A DNA stretch of 64,000 bases from Chitinophagaceae bacterium (GTDB lineage: Bacteria > Bacteroidota > Bacteroidia > Chitinophagales > Chitinophagaceae), in assembly GCA_019747705.1 (NCBI GenBank), contig JAIEQM010000025.1:1-64000 (forward strand), read 5' to 3'. Under the pieces are notes generated by a model. It had not been told where the DNA came from. It saw only the letters and a list, made by a program, of their open reading frames with translations, and ran no database searches. This document shows positions 1 to 8,600 of this stretch, piece after piece; position 1 is the stretch's first letter; each line of letters opens with the position of its first letter. Both the position numbers and the translations under genes were made by a program.

Positions 1-70
1 GGTTTCGACTTCGACCTTGGAATTTAGCCTATGGCTTCACCCATAAATCCACCTGCTTTGCAGGTGGTAG
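1..70. repeat. Palindromic element next to the CRISPR repeat
   Basis: Perfect hairpin CCACCTGC-TTT-GCAGGTGG (49-67), plus an imperfect dyad ATTTAGCCTATGG...CCATAAAT (22-48). Confidence 0.6.
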
Positions 71-74
71 TTTA

Positions 75-197
75 ATTGTTAAAGAACTAAGCTACTTAAT
101 AATTTGAAAGCAAATCACAACACTATGTTGATTACATTTGATGTATGGAAGTTGTTAAAGAACTAAGCTACTTAATGATTTGAAAGCAAATCAAAAC
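75..197 (-). CRISPR. CRISPR mini-array: two 47-bp repeats (75-121, 151-197) around one 29-bp spacer
   Basis: GTTGTTAAAGAACTAAGCTACTTAATAATTTGAAAGCAAATCACAAC; the first copy has 1 mismatch (G1->A), the second has 2. The reverse complement GTTGTGATTTGCTTTCAAATTA... matches the style of type II-C repeats in Bacteroidota. No cas gene in window. Confidence 0.85.
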
Positions 198-320
198 CGC
201 ACTGCAATAATACTGCGCTTTAGTGAAATTCCAACAAGTTTTTTTTAAATGAAGGCGGCGGGGGTGGCGTAAAGGAAAAGGAGTAAGGGGTTGGTGCGGT
301 ATAAATGATTGTGGGGCGGG

Positions 321-773
321 TTAATTACCGTATTGTTTAAAAAACTCGGCTACAGTAAGTATTTCAATGGGCATGGTTTGCGCACTGTTTCGCCAGGTAA
401 TAAAATCAGAAGTATTATCAGTAACCAGGATGGCGTTGTGTTTATATGCAAGGTTGGTTAAGTACCAATCATCTGGGTCTGCCTTTGGTTCCTTCAACAC
501 TATTTCAACCATCCCCTCATCAAACAAAAAACATTGAACAGTTAAAACGGGCAATGCTTTTTCTATTTCATTTTCATAAGCAAGTTGTGTACCATAGGCT
601 TTTATGGCACGTGCTGCCACATGCTTATAAAACAAAACCCTTTCAATTTCACTCATCTGCTGTTTGCAGGATATGATACGAAAAGGTTTTAGCTTTTGAA
701 GCAATGACATCAGCCGGTTGTGCATGAGGTGGCTTACGTAAAAGTTACTGTCAAACAGTACGGGTTTCTTCAT
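321..773 (-). CDS. PIN-domain protein, putative toxin
   Basis: 150 aa; N-terminal VLFDSNFYVS and C-terminal KADPDDWYLTNLAYKHNAILVTDN are PIN-like acidic motifs; overlaps the upstream small ORF. Confidence 0.75.
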   Translation of the reverse strand: MKKPVLFDSNFYVSHLMHNRLMSLLQKLKPFRIISCKQQMSEIERVLFYKHVAARAIKAYGTQLAYENEIEKALPVLTVQCFLFDEGMVEIVLKEPKADPDDWYLTNLAYKHNAILVTDNTSDFITWRNSAQTMPIEILTVAEFFKQYGN

Positions 774-996
774 ATATCTGTTTGCGTATTTCTTTTACAT
801 ACTGGTTAATTTCCTCATCCGTTATGTCCACCTTTTTAAGGTTTACTTTTTTAGCAAGCTGCACAGCCCTGAAATGACGAATTTCATTGTACAGCACTTC
901 CAAAAAAGAATCGGGCAAATCCCTGCAACCATCCACCACCATCATAAAAGGTGTTGGTTTATCTGACTTGTGAAAGGGGAGCAATACATCTGACAT
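751..996 (-). CDS. Small protein upstream of and overlapping the PIN gene, putative antitoxin
   Basis: 81 aa; 23-bp overlap with the PIN ORF, typical toxin-antitoxin arrangement. Confidence 0.6.
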   Translation of the reverse strand: MSDVLLPFHKSDKPTPFMMVVDGCRDLPDSFLEVLYNEIRHFRAVQLAKKVNLKKVDITDEEINQYVKEIRKQIYEETRTV

Positions 997-1044
997 AATT
1001 ATGCGTTTTACACAAATTTACGCATTAGAATTTTACTAAAACGG

Positions 1045-1287
1045 TTAAAATTTCCAGCGCATTATAAAATTGCACACTTCAAGAAAAAAGAAACGGCATT
1101 GAGGGCAGCGGTGATAGCCGATATTGATAAGTGAAAAACCGGGCAATGGCCTTGTTTCAAACATGGTGCACAGCAGCAACATGGTGGCCGGTATAAAAAA
1201 CCAGGAGGATACAGAGAAAGAAAGGATAGTAAACAGTACGAATAAAAATAAACCCATGAGTGTGGGTTTTATATTTTCAAAATTCAT
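1045..1287 (-). CDS. Small hydrophobic protein, hypothetical
   Basis: 80 aa ORF with two predicted TM stretches. Confidence 0.35.
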   Translation of the reverse strand: MNFENIKPTLMGLFLFVLFTILSFSVSSWFFIPATMLLLCTMFETRPLPGFSLINIGYHRCPQCRFFFLEVCNFIMRWKF

Positions 1288-1362
1288 GGTTCAAAGGTTT
1301 TTTCAGGTTCGCCCAGGTGGTTAAAAATTTGCTCCACCTCTTTAGGCGTAAATATCTGTTTG

Positions 1363-1486
1363 GTTGTTAAAGAACTAAGCTACTTAATAATTTGAAAGCA
1401 AATCACAACGCCTTTTTTTTTATGAACAAGTATGTATTTGTTGTTAAAGAACTAAGCTACTTAATAATTTGAAAGCAAATCACAAC
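1363..1486 (-). CRISPR. CRISPR mini-array: two identical 47-bp repeats (1363-1409, 1440-1486) around one 30-bp spacer
   Basis: Two exact copies of the same 47-bp repeat as at 75-197, separated by GCCTTTTTTTTTATGAACAAGTATGTATTT. Confidence 0.88.
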
Positions 1487-1824
1487 TAATAACAGCATAC
1501 CCCACTTGCCGCAGTTGTGTATTGCTCTGCCAACTGCACATTTACGAAGCCCTCGCTAATGCAGGGATGATTACTTCATGGCATAACTTTACTTATTTAC
1601 AAAGTGTATAAGTAAACAAATACTCTTACTTAACCGCTTGGAAAACTGCTACCATCGTAGCACCATCACCTCCCTATCTGGCCCCTATGAGGTTGCCCTG
1701 GGTTGCTATTAAAAAGCGTAGCTCAGGGTTTAATCATCACGCTCATAATTACCCATTATCCTGCCCGCATTTACACTGATCGCTTCGTTAATTTTTCTGA
1801 AAATGTACCAGCGGTTTTTGTTTT

Positions 1825-1863
1825 TACGAACCAACTCGTATATTTGGTACGAAACAAGTCGTA
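1825..1863. promoter_or_regulatory. Tandem dyad operator upstream of blaI-like gene
   Basis: TACGA-N6-TCGTA at 1825-1840 and again at 1848-1863, 23 bp centre to centre, upstream of the BlaI-family ATG at 1960. Confidence 0.65.
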
Positions 1864-1959
1864 TCATGAAATGAGCCATAAAATTGCGTTTGATACCTGC
1901 AAGTGATGAAATTTTTATGGCGCATTCTATGGGGCAAAAAAATCAATAAAAAAGGACAC

Positions 1960-2340
1960 ATGAATATCAAACAAACAAAACCCACAGAAAGTGAACTGGA
2001 AATTCTCCGTGTGCTTTGGGAGCGTGGTGAAGCTACGGTGAGGGATGTGCATGAAGAACTGAGCAAAACAAAAGATGCAGGTTATACCACTACCCTCAAA
2101 CTGATGCAGATTATGCATGAAAAAGGAATGGTAAAACGTGATGAAAGCAATAAAACACACAAATACATTCCGCTCCTCTCCCGTGAAAAAACACAAAAAC
2201 AGTTTATGGGCAAAATGATTGACACATTATTCCAGGGCTCCTCCACACAATTGGTAATGCAGGCGCTGGGCAATCATAAAACAAGCAAAGAAGAACTGGA
2301 AGAAATTCAAAAAATGCTGGACAATCTTAAAAAGCAATAG
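1960..2340 (+). CDS. BlaI/MecI/CopY family transcriptional regulator
   Basis: PTESELEILRVLWERGEATVRDVHEELSKTKDAGYTTTLKLMQIMHEKGMVKRDESNKTHKYIPL; internal ATG at 1960 preferred over ORF start 1903. Confidence 0.9.
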   Translation: MNIKQTKPTESELEILRVLWERGEATVRDVHEELSKTKDAGYTTTLKLMQIMHEKGMVKRDESNKTHKYIPLLSREKTQKQFMGKMIDTLFQGSSTQLVMQALGNHKTSKEELEEIQKMLDNLKKQ

Positions 2341-2345
2341 CATTT

Positions 2346-4289
2346 ATGCAGCAACTGTTTCAATCGGATTTTTTACAGGCATTGGGCAGGGCCATTGCAG
2401 CCAGCATCTGGCAAATGGGTTTGCTTTTTTTGGTGTATCACCTGGTGGTGTTCTTATTGAAGATACAGCAGGCAGCAGTAAAAAATGTATGGAGCAGTTT
2501 TTTTTCACTCACCGGTTTTGCATGGTTTATTGGCACCTTTGTTTTTTTCATCACCCAAAAAAACAGCACCGCCATTGTTATTGAAAACGGAGCCGCCAAT
2601 AATAACCTGCTGCAGCATTTTGCCGGCAACAACAACTGGCAATTACTGCTCAACTGGGCCGAATACAAACTCAACCTGCTGCTCCCCTATTTGTCCATTG
2701 CTTATTTATTTGTGCTGCTTTGGTTTACCGTTAAATTAGTATTTCAGTTTCATGCGGCCAACCAATTACGCAACAAAGGTGTAATGCTTGTGGAAGAAGA
2801 GCTCAAAACGTTTACCAATTATTTGGCTGCATCACTTGGCATCAGCAAAAATGTTTGGATTTATATCAGCAATAAAATTGACATCCCTGCCACGATTGGT
2901 TTTTTAAAACCAGTTATCCTGTTACCGGCAACAGCCATCACCCAATTAACACCCGCACAATTAGAAGCGGTACTGCTGCATGAGCTGGCACATATACGCA
3001 GGAATGATTATTTCTGGAATTTATTGCTGAGCGTAGCTGAGACATTATTGTTTTTTAACCCCTTTGCTTTATTACTGATTGGTATTGCAAGAAAAGAACG
3101 GGAAAACAGTTGTGATGATGTGGTGATGTGTTACCAGCAAAATGCTGCGGTATATGCAGAAGCATTGCTGAACGTGGAAAAAGCAAGATACCAGAACCCT
3201 CAACTGGCAATGGGATTGGGTGATAACAAACACCAACTGAGGCATCGTGTAAAACGTATCTTAAACCTGCCTGCTGAAAAGAATAAAATCAGTACACGTT
3301 TGCCGGCGCTTTTATTTTTTACCATTGTTTTTGCATTGATGGGCTGGGTGCTGCAAAACAAAAAGAAAGAACAGCATGTTAATGAAAAAGCAACGGCAGC
3401 AATACAGCAAACCGGTACGAAAGAAAATATTTATATCTCTCCCACTGCACTGATACAAAAAGAAAACAAATCCCTTGCTGTACGTGATATTTCTAAAAAG
3501 CTTACGCTTGAAATCAAAAAAGATCAGCTTGAAGAAAAATTTATTGTACTGAACGATGAAGGCGGGCAAATGAAGTTTGATAAAATGGTTTTTGAAGAAT
3601 TGCCGGAAGAATGGATGAGCAGTTTAATACAACCACAAAGAGAACGCAACTGGCAACGCCACGTTGAAAACAATGCACAGATATTATATGGCGAAGATTC
3701 AGTAATACTGAAACAAAGACAGGAACGTTTAAAAGAAATGCAGGAACGTTACAGGGCCTATGCTTTCAAAAACACCCGGCATAACAACCGCTCCGGTACG
3801 CTGCCTGCAGAACCCATGATGTTTTATTTTAACGGCACACCCGGTTTTGACACTGCTGTATTCAACAGGTATAAAAATACAGAATTACTGAGCCGTTTTG
3901 ATTGGTTTAATGATGCTGCACCTGCATCAGTTGCCAAAGAAAAAAATATGACTGACAGGATGAAACAGGCACGCAAAAAAATGGAAAGCCTCAGTCATCT
4001 TTATACATTCCGTAACAGGGTACAGTTAAAAAGAAAAACAACAACTAATGATTCATCATTTGTTGAAGAAGTAATCCCTCCTTCGTTTCCTCAGGAATGG
4101 AATTCTTATATAGAACCGCTCAAAGAAGAAATCATTAAACAACATCCACGGTTTACGATTATTATCAATGGCGAAAATGTAATGATTAATCATAAAACAG
4201 TATGTCCTGATTCAACATCATCCGGTAACAACCCGTCTTCTGCTCCCGGAAAAAGAATCTACAAAGTTTTAGAAGTAATTAAATTGTAA
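2346..4289 (+). CDS. M56 family (BlaR1-like) membrane metallopeptidase
   Basis: N-terminal TM segments, LLHELAHIRRNDYFWNLL zinc-site motif, directly follows the BlaI-like gene. Confidence 0.88.
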   Translation: MQQLFQSDFLQALGRAIAASIWQMGLLFLVYHLVVFLLKIQQAAVKNVWSSFFSLTGFAWFIGTFVFFITQKNSTAIVIENGAANNNLLQHFAGNNNWQLLLNWAEYKLNLLLPYLSIAYLFVLLWFTVKLVFQFHAANQLRNKGVMLVEEELKTFTNYLAASLGISKNVWIYISNKIDIPATIGFLKPVILLPATAITQLTPAQLEAVLLHELAHIRRNDYFWNLLLSVAETLLFFNPFALLLIGIARKERENSCDDVVMCYQQNAAVYAEALLNVEKARYQNPQLAMGLGDNKHQLRHRVKRILNLPAEKNKISTRLPALLFFTIVFALMGWVLQNKKKEQHVNEKATAAIQQTGTKENIYISPTALIQKENKSLAVRDISKKLTLEIKKDQLEEKFIVLNDEGGQMKFDKMVFEELPEEWMSSLIQPQRERNWQRHVENNAQILYGEDSVILKQRQERLKEMQERYRAYAFKNTRHNNRSGTLPAEPMMFYFNGTPGFDTAVFNRYKNTELLSRFDWFNDAAPASVAKEKNMTDRMKQARKKMESLSHLYTFRNRVQLKRKTTTNDSSFVEEVIPPSFPQEWNSYIEPLKEEIIKQHPRFTIIINGENVMINHKTVCPDSTSSGNNPSSAPGKRIYKVLEVIKL

Positions 4290-4520
4290 TGGCTGCTGTT
4301 AAATTTTCCGGCACAACCCTTTTATTCGTCTGCTGGAGCCATCTGCTTTAATGTTATTTGTTTACAGCAAACCAATAAAAACACTTACTTGTATGTTAAA
4401 CTTCATAAGCATACAATTGATTTTATAATACGGTACCGGTGTGTACGTTTTTATCATAGTCTGTATATCCATTGGAAAAAAGGTAACGGTTAAAAATCCA
4501 ATCCTGCTGATGGAAAACCT

Positions 4521-4560
4521 ATGGCCCCACCCTATGAAAGCCGGCGGGGCTTTTTTATTA
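4521..4560 (+). terminator. Putative intrinsic terminator
   Basis: GGCCCC...GCCGGCGGGGC followed by TTTTTT. Confidence 0.4.
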
Positions 4561-4563
4561 ATC

Positions 4564-5598
4564 CTACCACACTCTCCTCGGGCAAAGATCACCCCATTTA
4601 TTACCAATTAAAAAGCCCAGTACAATTTCATGTGTTCCTCTTTGCATGTATTGCAAAAGATAACTGGCGTTGTTGATATCATAGGAATAACTCACATTAA
4701 AAGTGTTGGAGATATTCATACCTGCCATTGCAGCAAAACCTGCTTTATAACGGTAATTGCCCCCAACCCAGAAACGATCCTGGTACTGTGCTTTCAAATT
4801 CATATCAACAAAACTGGGCGAATTGCTGATATACCGGAACATTACTGATGGAAGAATGTTTACATCATCACTCACTAAAAAACGATAACCGGCTGTTGCA
4901 AAAAAATGAGGTACTGTAGTGGAGCCACTGTATTTATTGTTATCCACCAATGAAACTTTCTGAGGTATAATTTGCTGAGCTGAAAGACCTGCAAAAAATT
5001 TGTCAGAGTACAACCAAAGCCCGGCGCTCAGTTCGGGCCTTATTCTTCTGATGTCGGATGTTAAACTCCCGATAGCAGGATCAACAGGGTTGGCAAGTTC
5101 AATCTTACTGGCATCCAGTGTAAAGCTGGTGATGCCTCCTGCAAAACCTGCTGATAAATTCAGCTTCGGTGTTAGCCCTAAATGATATGCATAAGATGCA
5201 GTTGCAGTAATTCGGCTGATGTATCCCGTTTTATAATTCACAACAGAACCTCCCACCCCATGGTGCGGTTCTGCTGCAGTATACTCTTCCCAATACGCTT
5301 TACCTCTTGGATTTTCACCAGGCACCTGGAAAGATGTGGGTGATGTCCGGTAATCCTGTTTGCCAATAGGTGCATGAACAGAAAGATACATGGTTTGCGG
5401 CGCACCCGGAAAACCCACCCATTGATTACGGTAACTCAGTTTTACATCTGTATAGTTTTCAATTCCTGTTACCGCAGGATTTAAAATATAATTGTTGAGA
5501 ATGTATTGTGTGTAATGCGGCCGCTGCTGTGCATATAAACTTATGCAGCTGCATACAAACAAATTCAATACACAAAACGTAATTAGTATCCGCTGCAT
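4564..5598 (-). CDS. PorP/SprF family type IX secretion membrane protein
   Basis: RPHYTQYILNNYILNPAVTGIENYTDVKLSYRNQWVGFPGAPQTMYLS is a PorP/SprF signature. Confidence 0.92.
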   Translation of the reverse strand: MQRILITFCVLNLFVCSCISLYAQQRPHYTQYILNNYILNPAVTGIENYTDVKLSYRNQWVGFPGAPQTMYLSVHAPIGKQDYRTSPTSFQVPGENPRGKAYWEEYTAAEPHHGVGGSVVNYKTGYISRITATASYAYHLGLTPKLNLSAGFAGGITSFTLDASKIELANPVDPAIGSLTSDIRRIRPELSAGLWLYSDKFFAGLSAQQIIPQKVSLVDNNKYSGSTTVPHFFATAGYRFLVSDDVNILPSVMFRYISNSPSFVDMNLKAQYQDRFWVGGNYRYKAGFAAMAGMNISNTFNVSYSYDINNASYLLQYMQRGTHEIVLGFLIGNKWGDLCPRRVW

Positions 5599-5625
5599 CA
5601 GTTCAATGAGTTCTTTGTAATAGGG

Positions 5626-8600
5626 TTATTTTAAAATCGTTACATAGCCTGCCTGTCTTGATCTTCCGTTCTTGGGATCAATTACATAATAATAAGTGCC
5701 GGATGGCAGTGGCTGACCATTAAACCTACCATCCCATGGTGTGGAATAACCAACCGAACGGTACACCAATGAACCTGCTGTATTATATACTTCAACAATA
5801 CAACCCGGGTAATCATTCAGGTATTTAATTTCCCAGAAATCATTCACTCCATCACCATTGGGTGTAAAGGTGTTGGGCGGCTTGGGCATCTTCAGCACTT
5901 TTACAAACACCTCATCATCTGTTGTACATGCACCCCGCCCGGTAACCGTTACCTTATAAGTAATATCATCCTGCGGTTTTACAATAGTTGGGTTTGAACT
6001 CCGTGGATTATCTAAATAGGCAGATGGTGTCCATAAATATTGAAGACCAGTACCTGTATACCTGGCATCTGTTATTTTACGCACACCATCCTGCAGCATG
6101 GTAATATCAGGCCCGGCTGATACTTTTGGATAATCCCATACAAAAATGGGTTTTTGTGCCGTATCACTGATACATCCTTCATCTGAATACACATACAGTT
6201 TAACAATATAAGGTATTGTTGCAGGTGAAGGATACCTGTATTTGGGGTTCTGGATAAAGGAGCTGTCGCCATTGTCAAAACTCCATTTCCACCGGCTAAT
6301 GTTGCTTACAATTCCATTGCTTTCATCTTTAAAGTCAATTACACCTCCAATACAAATACTGTCTTCTGAAGTTGCAAATCCTGCTTTAGGTTGGGGAAAT
6401 ACTTCCACTAATTGTTTTGGTAACGAATCCATACAATTGTTACCGGATGTAACGATTAACTGCACTGTATAAGGACCTAAATTCCTGTATTTATAAACAG
6501 GATCTTTAGCAGAAGATGTATCGGAGTTGGCAGGCGCTGCAAAAGCATCACCAAAATCCCATTTGTATTTGAAAGACGCTTGTGTATTATCAGGGATAGT
6601 GGATTTATTTTTAAACTGTCCTGTACCCTCCGGCAAACAAATTTTGGGCAAATCAAAATCAACTTTCGGCAACGGATTTACTTTAATGCTTAATGACTGC
6701 GGTACACTGATGCAACCACGGTTATTAGTCACCGTTAAATTAACCGTGTAGTTTCCGTAGCCTGAATAGGTATGTTTTACCGGTGTGTTATTGCCTGCAT
6801 TAACAGGGGTTGAAGCATCACCAAAATTCCAGTTCCAGTTGGTTAAGCTGGCGGCATTGTGTTGCGATCCGTTGCTGTTAAAAGTGATTGCATTTTTTTC
6901 GCAACTTGGTAAAGAAGCAGCAAGCTGGGCCACAGGTCTGGGCCATACTTCCACCTGGCTGGTGGATGAATGTGCACATCCATTGGTGGCAACAAATGTA
7001 TAAGTAATGGTATGAACACCCACACCTGCTGCTGCAGGATCAAACAAACCGCTTGCATTTACACCCGGGCCGGTATAGGTTTCACTCAGCCTGGGTAAAC
7101 CACCCAGCTCTGATGCCTGTGTTATTTGGCGGGGAACTGCATCCACACAAATACCCGGCATGGGATCAAATTTTGTGAGCGGGCTGGCATTTACAACAAT
7201 ATCCTGGATGGTATCTTTCTGACAAATGATTCCGGAATATGCTTTTAAACGAACCCTGTACGTTTTAGTGGCAGGTGATTGGAAATTGGGGTACTGGTGT
7301 TTATAAATTTCATCCACAAGCGGTACATCATCTACATCAACCTGTGTTGGGTTACTGGCCCAATCCCAGAAAATTTCCACTTTGGTAAGCCACCCGAATA
7401 CAACAGTGGATTTGTTTTGAATTTCCACTTCTTTGTTGCTGCACAAACCATTTGTTGGTAAAATTTTATAATCTGCTTTTGCCACCACACCATTTACAGT
7501 AAACGGAATATTGTTTACTGAATCTTTACAACCATCTTTTGATTCCACTTTTAAATTGAGCTGATAATTGGCTGCAATAAAAAATTGAATGGTTGGATTT
7601 TTATTTGTACTCGTTAATGGTGTGGGCGCAGGCACAACTGGTGGCGTACCTGTATTAAACGTCCACAAATATTTTAACTGAGCTTTACTGCCATCAGCAA
7701 TATTGGAAGTATCATTAAACGTGGCAACGCCATCCGTTAAACAAACTTCAGGTAATATATATCCAACTTTTGGAAGCGGGTTAATAAGTATGGGCTGAAA
7801 GAGCGTATCACTTTTACAACCCTTACTGCTTTCCACCAGGAGTTTAACGGTTTTAGTGCCCCATGCTGCATAGGTATGGTTGATGGGGTTACCATTGCTG
7901 GCATTAATAACCGTACCATCGCTTAAATTCCAGTACCATCTTACCAATGTACCTGCATTGGGTGTTGAGTTGTCAAATAGTGTTACCTGGTTTTTTTCAC
8001 AGGCAGGCGCCCCCAATGTTAAAGCAGCCGATGGCCACGGATTGATGATGATGGGGATTTCCAGTGTGTCACTCACACAGTTTTGATTGGTGAAAGCCCA
8101 GTGCTGAACAAAATAAGTTCCGGGTGCAGGGAAATTATAAACAGGGTCTTTTAATGTTGATGAACCAATCACTGTTCCGCCTGCATTCTTAAATCTCCAC
8201 TCCCATTTGGTAACGGGATGCGTAATACCATTGGTTTGATCCTGGAAGGTTACAGGTGTTTGATAACAAACTTCTGCCGGGGCATCAATACCCACTTTTG
8301 GCTGCGGGTAAATATTGGCAACGGATTTGGTAGTGGAATCAATACATCCATTGTTGGATGTTACAATTAATTTTACAGAGTAAGGTCCCAGGGCAGGATA
8401 TTTGTGCGATGGGTCTTTAACAGTTGAACTATTGAGTGGCCCCGGCGCATCTCCAAAATTCCATAAATAGGTAAACAAGTTTTGAGTGCCATCAGCAATA
8501 GTGGACAAACCGGTAAAATTCACCACACCATCAGGTAAACAAGCGTACAGGTTTGAAAAATTAACAACCGGGTTGGGCCGCACTGTTACTGGCAATGCAT

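Noticed and set aside
1-70. IS200/IS605 element end
   Set aside because: Hairpin is compatible, but no tnpA or tnpB is present in the window.
321-1287. Cas or anti-CRISPR genes between the CRISPR repeats
   Set aside because: The ORFs are a PIN-family protein and small proteins with no Cas signature; no cas1/2/9 visible.
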